A stretch of DNA of 64,000 nucleotides from Streptomyces asoensis (GCF_016860545.1 NZ_BNEB01000005.1:310001-374000); one strand, 5' to 3'; positions 14,605 through 23,296 are shown, counted from the first letter of the stretch. Program-made: numbers and translations. Notes: generated from the sequence alone by a model not told the origin.

Positions 14605-16404
14605 ATGCGGGTGCTCGCGGCGCGGTACGAACTGCTCGACGCGGTCGGACGCGGCGGAATGGGAGAGGTCTGGAAGGCCACCGACCGGGAGCTCGGGCGC
14701 ACCGTAGCCGTGAAGGTGCTGCCGCCGGAGCTCACCCGGCACGAGGAGTTCCGGGTCCGCTTCCGACGGGAGGCGCGCACCGTCGCCTCCCTCAACCACC
14801 GCAATGTCGCCGTGCTGCACGACGTCGGGGAGGACACCACCGACGGCGAGACGACGCCGTTCCTGGTGATGGAGTTCATCCGAGGGCGCACCCTGACGGA
14901 CGTGCTGGCCGACGGCGCGTTCACGGTCGAGCGGGCCCTGGCGGTCGGCAGGGACATCGCGGACGCCCTCGCCCACAGCCACGCCCAGGGCCTGATCCAC
15001 CGCGACATCAAGCCGTCCAACGTCATGCTGACGTCCGAAGGCGGCATCAAGGTACTGGACTTCGGGATCGCGAAGGTCGTCGCGGAGACCACCACGCGGC
15101 TCACCGCGACGGGCATGACCGTGGGCACGCCCGCCTACCTCTCCCCCGAACAGCTCACCGGTGAGCCGGTGGACGGCCGCTCCGACCAGTACTCCACGGG
15201 CTGTCTGCTGTACGAACTGCTGACGGGGCGCCCGCCGTTCCTCGGGGACTCCCCTTTCGCGGTGATGCACCAGCACATCAGCCAGGAGCCGGTCGCGCCC
15301 TCCCGGCTGCGCCCGCAGATCCCGGCCGTGGTCGACGACCTCGTGCTGCGGACCCTGGCCAAGGACCGTGCGCACCGGCTGGGCAGCGCCGCGGAGCTGC
15401 GCGACACGCTGGACGCGACCCTCATCGCACTGAGCGGCCCGGCGGCCGTGCCGGGCCCGCGGGCCGCCGCACCGGCTCCGGGCGCGCCCGACGCGCCCGC
15501 CGGGCCGCCCGGACGCGCACGGGCCGACTCGGCGACGGGTCCCGGGCACACGGCCCTGGCCGAGCAGGAGACCCGCACCGCGCCGGCTCCGCCCCGACCC
15601 GCCGCGCCACCGCCGGGCGGACCTGCCGCCCCCGCACACCCGGGAGCCCCAGGCACCCCGGGTGATGTGCGGACGCCGTCGGACTCCGCGGGTGAGCGGC
15701 GGCTCGCCCTGGGCGGCGGCAGACCGGTCGCCCTGCTGGGCATCGTGGTGTCCGGCGTCGTCGGCTTCGGCTACCTGGACGCCTTCGGTGACTCGGACGA
15801 CGAGTTCGTCGCCGTGTGGATGGCCGCCGTCGTGCTCGGCCTCGCCCTGTTCCGCTGGCTTCCCCTCACCTCGGCCCTCCTGTGGTGGGGAGCGGGAGCC
15901 CTGGTCGTCGCGAGTGTCAGCATCGGCGGCGCCTCGCACGACTACGACACCACCACGGTGACGGAGAGCAGTTTCGGCACGCTCTATTCCTACGACTCGA
16001 CCTACCAGACCTACTCCGAGCTGCCCACCGACTCCTCCGGCTACCACCTCTTCGAGAGCGACTACAGCGGCGGGTACGCCCCGGCGCAGGCCGAGATCTA
16101 CCCCGATTCCGCCGCGCACGACGACATCGAGGTGTTCGCCGTCCCGGTCCTCGTCCTCGCCGCGCTCTGCCTGTTCCGCGCCCTGGACCGGCGGCGGCTG
16201 TCGACCCTGGCGGCGGCCTGCGGGGTCACCCTGGGCGGTCTGGGCGTCGGCTGGCTGGCGTTCGGATCGGACGAGCAGGCAGGGGCGTTCTCGCTGGCCT
16301 GGGGCCTGGTGGTCGTCGCCGCCGTGGTCCAGGAGGTCCGTGCCCGCAGGAGCGCCCCGCCGCGCGCCCGGCGCCGTCTGCGGTTCGTCACGACCGAGCA
16401 GTGA
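14605..16404 (+). CDS. Membrane Ser/Thr protein kinase (PknB-like) with polytopic C-terminus
   Basis: 599 residues. The kinase domain (about 8-270) has the glycine loop GRGGMGEVW, the ATP lysine K37, the catalytic HRDIKPSN with D134, the DFG aspartate D152 and the activation/P+1 segment GTPAYLSPEQL. A proline/alanine-rich linker follows (about 275-365). The C-terminal 230 residues hold about five hydrophobic segments and a short acidic, Ser/Thr/Tyr-rich external loop. This differs from the usual single transmembrane helix with PASTA sensor repeats. I chose the ATG at 14605, preceded by AGGGGG; upstream in-frame starts lack a good site. Substrates are unknown. Confidence 0.88.
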   Translation: MRVLAARYELLDAVGRGGMGEVWKATDRELGRTVAVKVLPPELTRHEEFRVRFRREARTVASLNHRNVAVLHDVGEDTTDGETTPFLVMEFIRGRTLTDVLADGAFTVERALAVGRDIADALAHSHAQGLIHRDIKPSNVMLTSEGGIKVLDFGIAKVVAETTTRLTATGMTVGTPAYLSPEQLTGEPVDGRSDQYSTGCLLYELLTGRPPFLGDSPFAVMHQHISQEPVAPSRLRPQIPAVVDDLVLRTLAKDRAHRLGSAAELRDTLDATLIALSGPAAVPGPRAAAPAPGAPDAPAGPPGRARADSATGPGHTALAEQETRTAPAPPRPAAPPPGGPAAPAHPGAPGTPGDVRTPSDSAGERRLALGGGRPVALLGIVVSGVVGFGYLDAFGDSDDEFVAVWMAAVVLGLALFRWLPLTSALLWWGAGALVVASVSIGGASHDYDTTTVTESSFGTLYSYDSTYQTYSELPTDSSGYHLFESDYSGGYAPAQAEIYPDSAAHDDIEVFAVPVLVLAALCLFRALDRRRLSTLAAACGVTLGGLGVGWLAFGSDEQAGAFSLAWGLVVVAAVVQEVRARRSAPPRARRRLRFVTTEQ

Positions 16405-16406
16405 CC

Positions 16407-16426
16407 CCGGCGGGCCGGCCCGCCGG
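16407..16426. terminator. Bidirectional terminator between convergent kinase and permease genes
   Basis: CCGGCGGGCCGGCCCGCCGG is a perfect 20-bp palindrome filling the whole gap between the kinase stop (16404) and the permease stop (16427). It can fold on either transcript and serves both convergent genes. Confidence 0.6.
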
Positions 16427-17272
16427 CTACTTCACCGACCCCGCCATGACGCCCTGGACGAAGTGGCGCTGGAAGGCGAAGAACACGGCCACCGGCACGA
16501 TCAGCGAGAGGAACGCGCCCGGCGCCAGCACATCGATGTTGCTGCCGAACTGCCTTATCTGTGACTGGAGTTCCACGGTCAGCGGCTGTGCCGAGCTGTC
16601 GGCGAAGAGCAGGGCCACCAGCATGTCGTTCCACACCCACAGGAACTGGAAGATGGCCAGGCTCGCCAGGGCGGGCCGTCCCACCGGCACCACGAGCCGG
16701 GTGAAGATGCGCCACTCGCTGCCCCCGTCCATGCGGGCCGCCTCCAGCATCTCCCGCGGGATCTCGGCGAAGTAGTTGCGCAGCAGGAAGATCGCGAACG
16801 GCAGTCCGTAGGAGACGTGGAAGAGGACGACGCCCGGGATCGTGCCGAACAGCCCCAGCTGGCCGAAGAGTTTGGCCACCGGCAGCAGACCGATCTGCAC
16901 GGGCACCACGAGGAGTGCCACGACGAGGAGGAAGAGGACGTCACGGCCGGGGAACTCCAGCCAGGCGAAGGCGTATCCGGCCAGCGCGGCGATCACCACC
17001 ACGAGGAACGTCGCCGGCACCGAGATGAGCACGGTGTTCCAGAACGCCCGGGTGATGCCGGCGTTGCCCAGCAGCGCCGAGTAGTTGTCGAAGGAGAGCT
17101 GTCCCGGGCTGGTGAGCGCGGTCCACCAGCCGCCCTCGGCCGTGTCCCGGGCCGACCGCAGGGACGACACGAGCAGTCCGGCGAGCGGTGTCAGCCAGAG
17201 CAGGCCGACGACCACGAGGACGGCCTGCACCGCACTGTTGCCGAGCCCGCGCCGCAGCGCACTGAGTTTCAT
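16427..17272 (-). CDS. Sugar ABC importer permease, MalG type
   Basis: A 281-residue inner-membrane protein with six predicted helices and the EAA loop EAARMDGGSEWRIFTRLVVP typical of CUT1 carbohydrate permeases. The ATG at 17272 overlaps the stop of the MalF-type permease (ATGA), showing tight coupling. It is the last gene of an operon whose order is alpha-glucosidase, binding protein, MalF, MalG. No ATPase gene is present. Streptomyces sugar importers commonly share one ATPase, MsiK, encoded elsewhere, and that is my inference here. Substrate is probably an alpha-glucoside such as maltose, isomaltose or trehalose. Confidence 0.9.
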   Translation of the reverse strand: MKLSALRRGLGNSAVQAVLVVVGLLWLTPLAGLLVSSLRSARDTAEGGWWTALTSPGQLSFDNYSALLGNAGITRAFWNTVLISVPATFLVVVIAALAGYAFAWLEFPGRDVLFLLVVALLVVPVQIGLLPVAKLFGQLGLFGTIPGVVLFHVSYGLPFAIFLLRNYFAEIPREMLEAARMDGGSEWRIFTRLVVPVGRPALASLAIFQFLWVWNDMLVALLFADSSAQPLTVELQSQIRQFGSNIDVLAPGAFLSLIVPVAVFFAFQRHFVQGVMAGSVK

Positions 17273-18624
17273 CGCTGACTCCCTCGGAAGCGGCGGACGT
17301 TGAAGACCATGGCGGGCACGACCAGCAGCAGGAGCAGCACACCGAGGGCGCTGCCGAGCCCCTGGTCGTTGCCGCCGCCGAAGGAGACCAGCCACATCTG
17401 GGTGGCCAGGACGGTGGCGTCCTCCTGCACCGGGCCGGGCGCGATGATGTAGACGAGGTCGAACACCTTCATCACGTTGATGACGAGGGTCACGAAGACC
17501 ACCGTCAGCACGGGTGCCAGCAGCGGCACGGTGATCCGGCGGAACACCTGCCATTCGTTGGCGCCGTCCATCCGCGCCGCCTCCAGCGAATCGCGCGGCA
17601 GCGTGGACAGGCCCGCGCCGATCAGCACCATCGCGAAGCCGGTCCAGATCCACAGGTAGGCGCCGATGATCGCCGGGGTGACCAGTGCGGGACCGAGCCA
17701 GGAGACGCCGTCGTAGGGCGGGGCGAAGTTCGAGCCCGGGAGGGCGACGGTGTACGGGCCCGCCTCCAGTCCCCCGAAGCGGAAGGAGCCGTCGGCCGCG
17801 GTGGTGGTGCTCGCGACGGTCTTCCCGTCCCGCACAGCCTGGACCGTCATCCCGGGCAGCCCGCTCTCCCGGCTGTCCACCACTCCCTGTCTCCCGCCCC
17901 CGCCGGGGGTGAAGTCCAGGTAGACCACGCCGCGCAGTTCGTCGGGGCCGGCCTGGCGGGCGGCCGCCGCCCGGGCGGGTCCGGCGCCCGCCGGAAGCTC
18001 CTTGGGCGGTACGCCGACCATGCCGAGGGCGACGGTGTCGCCCGGCGACACGGTCGTGCCGGTGCGGTAGGAGCCGTCGGCGCCGTGGGTGATGCCCTGG
18101 CCGTCACGGGCCCGGGCCGTCGGGTAGGAGGAGGTGTCACGGAAGGCGTCGTGGATCCCGACGGCCGCCGCGTTCAGGACGCCCTTGTCGGGGTCCTCGT
18201 CGTAGGCCAGCCGGAAGATGATGCCCGCGGCCAGGAAGGAGACGGCCATGGGCATGAAGAGCAGCAGCTTGAACGCCGTCGCCCAGCGCACCTTCTCGAC
18301 GAGGACGGCGAGGATCAGGCCGAGGCCGGTCAGCAGGGTCGGCGCCACGACCACCCAGACCGCGGTGTTGCGTACGGCCTTGAGCGTGGCGGGGTCGCGG
18401 AACATCTCGGTGTAGTTGTCGCCGCCCACGAACCGGGTCCCGGAGGCGTCGAAGAAGCTGCGCCCGACCGAGAACAGCACCGGGTAGACGACCAGGGCGC
18501 CGAGCAGGAGCAGTGCGGGCAGGACGAAGAGCAGGGCGAGGGTCCGGCCCCGCCGCCGGGCCCGCCACTTTCGGGCGGCGGTGGCGGCGGGCGGCGGGGC
18601 CGTCTTCGTGAGGGTGGCGGTCAT
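17269..18624 (-). CDS. Sugar ABC importer permease, MalF type, with a large extracytoplasmic insert
   Basis: 451 residues, about 150 longer than a normal MalF-type permease. The membrane core is ordinary, including the EAA loop EAARMDGANEWQVFRRITVP. Between helices at about 145 and 310 lies an insert of roughly 140 residues. Its second half (about 232-297) looks like an SdrD-B/Cna-B-like or carboxypeptidase-regulatory beta-sandwich: GVVYLDFT, then GLPGMTVQAV, TAADGSFRFGGLEAGPYTV. It should sit outside the membrane, near the binding protein. The ATG at 18624 follows the binding-protein stop by 5 bp. A role in docking the binding protein or in cell-wall anchoring is a guess. Confidence 0.88.
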   Translation of the reverse strand: MTATLTKTAPPPAATAARKWRARRRGRTLALLFVLPALLLLGALVVYPVLFSVGRSFFDASGTRFVGGDNYTEMFRDPATLKAVRNTAVWVVVAPTLLTGLGLILAVLVEKVRWATAFKLLLFMPMAVSFLAAGIIFRLAYDEDPDKGVLNAAAVGIHDAFRDTSSYPTARARDGQGITHGADGSYRTGTTVSPGDTVALGMVGVPPKELPAGAGPARAAAARQAGPDELRGVVYLDFTPGGGGRQGVVDSRESGLPGMTVQAVRDGKTVASTTTAADGSFRFGGLEAGPYTVALPGSNFAPPYDGVSWLGPALVTPAIIGAYLWIWTGFAMVLIGAGLSTLPRDSLEAARMDGANEWQVFRRITVPLLAPVLTVVFVTLVINVMKVFDLVYIIAPGPVQEDATVLATQMWLVSFGGGNDQGLGSALGVLLLLLVVPAMVFNVRRFRGSQR

Positions 18625-18629
18625 CCCCG

Positions 18630-19958
18630 TCAGCCCTTGTAGGCCTTGGCCGCGGCGGTCTCCAGCTGCGCGGCCGTCGCCTTCGGGTCGGAGGGGTCGC
18701 GCAGGAAGTCCTGGAGGACCTTCCACTCGCCGGCGCCCTTCGTGCCGCCGAACGCGGCCGGTGCCTGGTCGGACATGTCGAAGCGGACGGAGTCACCGGC
18801 GGCTATGAGGGACTCGGCGGTGGTCCGGGTGACGTCGTCGCCGTAGGTGGCGGGGTCGAGCTTCTTGTTGGGAGAGAGGAAACCGCCCGCCTCGGCCCAC
18901 ACGGCGGCGGCCTGCGGGGTGGCGAGGTACTCCAGGAGCGCCATGCCGGCCTTGGCGTTCTCGCCGTCCTTGAGGACGACGGCCGCGTCGCCGCCGCTGA
19001 CCACGGGTGCGGTGCCGCCGCCGACGGGCGGGAAGGGGAAGAAGTTCGCGTCCTCGCCGATCTTGCGGCCGAACTGGTCCTTGGCCACCCCGGCCACGAA
19101 GTCGCCCTCGTAGACCATGCCCGCCTGCGGCTTCGGCCCGAAGACCTTCTCGACGGATCCGGGGAAGTCGGTGTTGAGGGCCCCCTTCTGGCCGCCCGCC
19201 AGCAGCTGCTTGTCCTTGAAGAGCCTGCCGAGCGTGGTGAGGGCGTCGACCACGCTCTGGTCGGTCCACTTGAGTTCGTGCGCGGCGAGGGCGTCGTACT
19301 TCTCGGGGCCCGCCTGGGAGAGGTAGACGTTCTCGAACCAGTCGGTGAGGGTCCAGCCGTCCTGGCCCGCGACGGAGAAGGCGGCGAGGCCGGAGTCGGA
19401 GACGGCGTGACCGGCCTCGAGCAGGTCGTCGTAGGTCTTCGGCGGCTTGACGCCCGCCTGGTCGAGGGCGTCGGGGCTGTACCAGACGGTCGACTTGTGG
19501 GCGGCCTTGAAGTAGAGGCCGTACAGGGTGCCCTTGACGCTGCCGTAGTTCTTCCAGACCGGCGCGTAGTTGGCGGTGACCGACTTCCGGACGGCCGGTG
19601 ACAACGGCTGGAGCCAGCCCTGTGCGGCGAACTGCTGGAGCACGCCGACCTGCGGGACCATGACGACGTCGGGGGCGTTGCCGCCTTCGATCTTGCTGCC
19701 GACGACGGTGGAGACGTTGTCGCCGGTGGAGACGAACTGGGTCTTGGCGCCGGTCTTCTCGGTGAAGGCGTCCAGCACCTTCTGGAAGTTCTTCTGCTCG
19801 GCGCCGGACCAGACACCGGCCACGGAGACCGTCTGGCCGCTCAGTGCCTGGTCGCCGCCGCCCGCGGAGACGGGGCCGCCTCCTCCGCAGGCGGTCGCGC
19901 CGAACGCGAGGGCGAGTGCCGTGCAGCCGGTGAGCAGAGTGGTACGTCGTCGCATCAT
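18630..19958 (-). CDS. Carbohydrate-binding lipoprotein of the ABC importer
   Basis: A 442-residue extracellular solute-binding protein (family 1, MalE-like). A signal peptide with lipobox ATAC puts the lipidated cysteine at position 24, followed by a glycine-rich linker. The body has the usual pattern of VSVAGVWSGAEQKNFQKVLDAF near the start and an RDP-containing helical tail. I chose the ATG at 19958, with GAAGGGAC upstream; a second ATG follows at once. It lies 53 bp downstream of the alpha-glucosidase gene and 5 bp upstream of the MalF-type gene. Confidence 0.9.
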   Translation of the reverse strand: MMRRRTTLLTGCTALALAFGATACGGGGPVSAGGGDQALSGQTVSVAGVWSGAEQKNFQKVLDAFTEKTGAKTQFVSTGDNVSTVVGSKIEGGNAPDVVMVPQVGVLQQFAAQGWLQPLSPAVRKSVTANYAPVWKNYGSVKGTLYGLYFKAAHKSTVWYSPDALDQAGVKPPKTYDDLLEAGHAVSDSGLAAFSVAGQDGWTLTDWFENVYLSQAGPEKYDALAAHELKWTDQSVVDALTTLGRLFKDKQLLAGGQKGALNTDFPGSVEKVFGPKPQAGMVYEGDFVAGVAKDQFGRKIGEDANFFPFPPVGGGTAPVVSGGDAAVVLKDGENAKAGMALLEYLATPQAAAVWAEAGGFLSPNKKLDPATYGDDVTRTTAESLIAAGDSVRFDMSDQAPAAFGGTKGAGEWKVLQDFLRDPSDPKATAAQLETAAAKAYKG

Positions 19959-20011
19959 CGTTGATGTCCCTTCGAAGGATGGGGAGTTGACGGGATAGGG
20001 GTGGGCCGGGC

Positions 20012-21706
20012 TCAGGAACCGGTGTCGTCGCCGATCCACCAGGCGGCCGTGGAACCGGGGAGGACCCCGGCCCGGCAGGGGCCGCTGGACAGCAGGGGAA
20101 CGCCCGGGACGGGCGCCGGGGCGGGCGCCGTGCCGAAGTTGACGGCGCAGACCAGGCCGTCGCCGCGGGCGAAGGCGAGGACGCCGGGCTGGGTGTCGAG
20201 CCAGCGCAGGGTGCCCTCGCCGAGCTGGGGCAGGGTGGCGCGCAACTGGAGGCCGTCGCGGTAGAGGTGCCAGAAGGAACGGGTGTCGGCGAGGGCGCGG
20301 TCGGTGGCGTACTCGGCGAAGTACTCGGGCTGCGGTAGCCAGGGCTTGGTGCCGTCGACCCCGGAGGTGAAGCCGAACGGTGAGGCCTGGCCGGACCAGG
20401 GCAGCGGCACCCGGCAGCCGTCCCGGATGCGGGCGCGGCTTCCGGTGCGGCGGAAGATCGGGTCGGTGAGCACGTCGTCGGGCAGGTCGACGACCTCGGG
20501 CAGGCCCAGTTCCTCGCCCTGGTAGATGTAGGCGGCGCCGGGCAGGGCCAGCAGCAGGAGGGCGGCGGCGCGGGCGCGGGCGGCGCCGAGTCCGCTGCCC
20601 TCGACGGCCGGCTCGCCGTAGCGGGTGACCGTGCGGACCTGGTCGTGGTTGTTGAGGACCCAGGTGACGGTCGATCCGGTCCCCGCGATGTCCTGCATGG
20701 CCTCCGTGATGACCTTGCGGAAGGCGTCGGCGTCCCAGGAGGCGCTGAGCAGGTCGAAGAAGAAGGCCTGGTGCAGCTCGTCGGGGCGGACGTACCTGGC
20801 GTGCTCGCGGGCGGTCGGCACCGACACCTCGCCGACCAGGAGCCGTTCGCGGCCGTCGCGGGCGGAGTACTGCTCGCAGACCGTCCGCCAGCGGCGCCAC
20901 ACGTCGTGCACCTCGGGCTGGTTCCAGGCGAGCGGGTTGACCGAGTCGCGGGTGCGGGCGTCCGCCTCGGGGTCGGGCGAGTCGGGCAGGGCGGGGTGCT
21001 TGAAGAGGCCCGCGGCGACGTCGATGCGGAAGCCGTCCACGCCCCGGTCCAGCCAGAAGCGCAGCACGCGCTCGAAGTGGGCGGCGACCTCCGGTTCGCG
21101 CCAGTTCCAGTCGGGCTGTTCGGGCGTGAACATGTGCAGGTACCACTGGCCGGGGCTGCCGTCCGCCTCGGTCACGCGGCTCCAGGCCGGACCGCCGAAC
21201 ATGGCGTGCCAGTTGTTGGGCGGTTCGGCTCCGTCCGTCCCGCGGCCGTCGGCGAAGTGGAAGCGGGCCCGCGCGGGACTTCCCGGCGCCGAGGCCAGGG
21301 CCTCGCGGAACCAGGGGTGCTCGCTGGAGCAGTGGTTGGGGACGATGTCGAGCAGCACCTTGACGCCCAGGCGCCGGGCGGCCGCCACCAGCCGGTCGAA
21401 CTCGTCGAGGTCGCCGAAGAGCGGGTCGACGTCGCAGTAGTCGGAGACGTCGTAGCCGTGGTCGTGCTGCGGGGAGGGGTAGAAGGGGCTCAGCCAGATC
21501 CCGTCGACGCCCAGCTTCTTGAGGTACGGCAGTCCGGCGCGCACTCCGGCGAGATCGCCGACGCCGTCGCCGGTGCTGTCCAGGAAGCTGCGGACGTACA
21601 CCTGGTAGATCACTGCCTCACGCCACCAGCGGGGCGTGTCGCTGCGCGTGTCGATGTGCTGGGTGCTCACCCGTTGGCCTGTCTGTGCGGGCTGACTGTT
21701 ATGCAT
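20012..21706 (-). CDS. GH13 alpha-glucosidase / oligo-1,6-glucosidase
   Basis: A 564-residue cytoplasmic GH13 hydrolase, first gene of the sugar-uptake operon. Conserved regions: DIVPNH, GFRIDVA with the nucleophile Asp, LLVGEVS with the acid Glu, and NNHDQV with the transition-state Asp. The start YQVYVRSFLDSTGDGVGDL is typical of alpha-glucosidases and oligo-1,6-glucosidases. It probably cleaves imported malto- or isomalto-oligosaccharides. A TTGACA/CATAAC promoter places the transcript start almost on the ATG at 21706. The mRNA is therefore either leaderless from that ATG, or translation begins at the in-frame GTG at 21670 (552 residues). I cannot decide between these. Confidence 0.88.
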   Translation of the reverse strand: MHNSQPAQTGQRVSTQHIDTRSDTPRWWREAVIYQVYVRSFLDSTGDGVGDLAGVRAGLPYLKKLGVDGIWLSPFYPSPQHDHGYDVSDYCDVDPLFGDLDEFDRLVAAARRLGVKVLLDIVPNHCSSEHPWFREALASAPGSPARARFHFADGRGTDGAEPPNNWHAMFGGPAWSRVTEADGSPGQWYLHMFTPEQPDWNWREPEVAAHFERVLRFWLDRGVDGFRIDVAAGLFKHPALPDSPDPEADARTRDSVNPLAWNQPEVHDVWRRWRTVCEQYSARDGRERLLVGEVSVPTAREHARYVRPDELHQAFFFDLLSASWDADAFRKVITEAMQDIAGTGSTVTWVLNNHDQVRTVTRYGEPAVEGSGLGAARARAAALLLLALPGAAYIYQGEELGLPEVVDLPDDVLTDPIFRRTGSRARIRDGCRVPLPWSGQASPFGFTSGVDGTKPWLPQPEYFAEYATDRALADTRSFWHLYRDGLQLRATLPQLGEGTLRWLDTQPGVLAFARGDGLVCAVNFGTAPAPAPVPGVPLLSSGPCRAGVLPGSTAAWWIGDDTGS

Positions 21707-21710
21707 GCAT

Positions 21711-21739
21711 GTTATGTAGGCGTTTCACGGAGGTGTCAA
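21711..21739 (-). promoter_or_regulatory. Sigma-70-type promoter of the alpha-glucosidase operon
   Basis: On the minus strand TTGACA (21739-21734) is followed after 17 bp by CATAAC (21716-21711), a good HrdB-type promoter. The predicted start is near 21704, next to the first possible start codon. The sequence around it contains the 10-bp palindrome ATGCATGCAT and a GTTATG direct repeat, a possible repressor site. Confidence 0.6.
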
Positions 21740-21830
21740 CGAGTGGGCGCCAGGGATTCGGCGAATCGGCAGGCATATATGGATCCACCAGGACAAATCG
21801 CCACCGGTTGATATGCCGGCGTTACCTAAC

Positions 21831-21847
21831 ATGTAACTAGGAGGGGG
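21831..21847. promoter_or_regulatory. Inverted repeat, candidate operator upstream of the sugar operon
   Basis: GTTACCTAACATGTAAC has perfect 5-bp arms (GTTAC/GTAAC). It shares TACCTAAC with the inverted repeat between the orphan binding protein and the PadR gene (23229-23243, other strand). One regulator may read both. It lies about 100 bp upstream of the -35 box of the alpha-glucosidase promoter. Confidence 0.35.
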
Positions 21848-21903
21848 CGGGCCGGAGCGCGGCCCGAGGAGAAGACGTACAGCGACGCGCCGACGGGCGT
21901 ACG

Positions 21904-23172
21904 TCAGCCGTTGCGGGGGATGTCCGCCAGTTCCCGGGCCAGCCGCCGCGCCGCGGCCGCGGGCGTCGCATACCCGGCCAGCGCGTCGTGCACGACCGCC
22001 TGGACCACCATGCTGACCTGGTCGTAGCGGGGGCTCTTGGGGCGCGGGGCGGCCGTCAGCACGCTCTCGCGCAGGGTCGGCAGATACGGGAACCGGCGCA
22101 CCAGCTCCGGGTCCTCGTACAGGTCGGCGCGTACGGGGGGCAGCGCGCCGCGAGTGAGCACCTGCCGCTGGACCCCCTCGCCGGTGAGGTACGCGATCAG
22201 ACGCGCGGCGGTGTCGGGGTGCTCGGCGTGCGTGTTGACGGCGAGGTTGGAGCCGCCGAGGACGCTCGTACCGGGCCCGTCGCGGCCGGGCAGGGGTACG
22301 GCGCCGACCCGGCCCGCGACCGCCGAGCCGGCGGCCGAGGCGCTGACGTAGGCGTAGGGCCAGTTGCGCAGGAAGAGCAGGTGTCCGTCCTGGAAGGCCT
22401 GCCGGGACTCCTCCTCCGTGTAGGTGAGGGCCTCCGCGGGGATCCAGCCCTCGCGGACGCCGCGGGCGAGGAACCCGATGCCGTCCCGGGCCGCGGAGCC
22501 CACGGTGACGCGGTCGCCCTCGTCGCCGAGGATCGTGCCGCCCGCCGAGTACACCGCCTCGGCCGCGTTGACGGTGAGTCCTTCGTAGGGCAGGAACTGG
22601 CCCGCGTAGCCGCCGAGTCCGTGCCGGGGGGCGACGGTCTTCGCGTCCCGCTCCAGTTCGGCCCAGGTGCGCGGCGGCGGCAGGCCCTCGGCCGCGAGCA
22701 CGTCCTTGCGGTACAGGAGCAGCCCGGCGTTGGTGACGTAGGGGACCGCGTAGAGCCGGCCGCCGTAGGTCGCCGTGTCCACGACCGGCCGCAGGAAGCT
22801 GCGCAGCGCGAAGCGGTCCGCGGGCAGCGGACGGATCCATCCGGCGGCCGCGAACTCCGAGGTCCAGGCCACGTCGATGTTGAGGACGTCGAACCGGCTG
22901 CGGGCACCTGCGCGCAGATCGGTGATCATCTGGGCGCGCGTCTCGTCCGCGGAGTCCGGCAGTTCGACCAAGGTGACCTTCTCCCCGGGGTGGGCTCGGT
23001 TCCAGCCCTGGAGAAGGGGGCCGAGGTAGCCGGTGAGGTCACCGGCGGTGGCCAGGGTCAGCGGGCCGCGGCCCTCGGACCCGCCGCTCGCCACGGCGCC
23101 GGACGCGCCGTACCCGGCCAGGACGACGGCGAGAACGAGGAGGCCCCTACCGGCGGCGCGTATCCACCGCAT
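21904..23172 (-). CDS. Orphan sugar-type ABC substrate-binding protein
   Basis: 422 residues, family 1 solute-binding protein related to trehalose/maltose binders (FDVLNIDVAWTSEFAAAGWI, then PYVTNAGLLLYRKDVL). No permease or ATPase is next to it, so it may serve the importer at 16427-19958 or one elsewhere. The N-terminal export signal reads LAVVLAGYGASG: the lipobox pattern LAG is followed by Tyr instead of Cys, so it may be secreted and cleaved rather than lipidated. I chose the ATG at 23172, with GGGAGGA just upstream. It is divergent from the PadR gene. Confidence 0.85.
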   Translation of the reverse strand: MRWIRAAGRGLLVLAVVLAGYGASGAVASGGSEGRGPLTLATAGDLTGYLGPLLQGWNRAHPGEKVTLVELPDSADETRAQMITDLRAGARSRFDVLNIDVAWTSEFAAAGWIRPLPADRFALRSFLRPVVDTATYGGRLYAVPYVTNAGLLLYRKDVLAAEGLPPPRTWAELERDAKTVAPRHGLGGYAGQFLPYEGLTVNAAEAVYSAGGTILGDEGDRVTVGSAARDGIGFLARGVREGWIPAEALTYTEEESRQAFQDGHLLFLRNWPYAYVSASAAGSAVAGRVGAVPLPGRDGPGTSVLGGSNLAVNTHAEHPDTAARLIAYLTGEGVQRQVLTRGALPPVRADLYEDPELVRRFPYLPTLRESVLTAAPRPKSPRYDQVSMVVQAVVHDALAGYATPAAAARRLARELADIPRNG

Positions 23173-23228
23173 AGGTTCCTCCCTGTACACCCGCGCCGGG
23201 CACCCTCGCCCGGAGTCAGAGGCTATGT

Positions 23229-23243
23229 ATACCCGTTAGGTAT
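23229..23243. promoter_or_regulatory. Inverted repeat between orphan binding protein and PadR gene
   Basis: ATACCCGTTAGGTAT has perfect 5-bp arms (ATACC/GGTAT) and sits in the 124-bp divergent promoter region. TATACA-like -10 sequence for the leftward gene overlaps it. PadR proteins usually bind AT-rich palindromes at their own promoters, so autoregulation by the adjacent PadR gene is likely but not shown. Confidence 0.5.
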
Positions 23244-23296
23244 GGGCGATACTAGGGCCTGGAACACAATACGAGGCTGCGAGGAGGACAGCACGA

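Noticed and set aside
17269..18726. Longer N-terminus for the MalF-type permease
   Set aside because: The extra residues overlap the binding-protein gene; the ATG at 18624 just after its stop is better.
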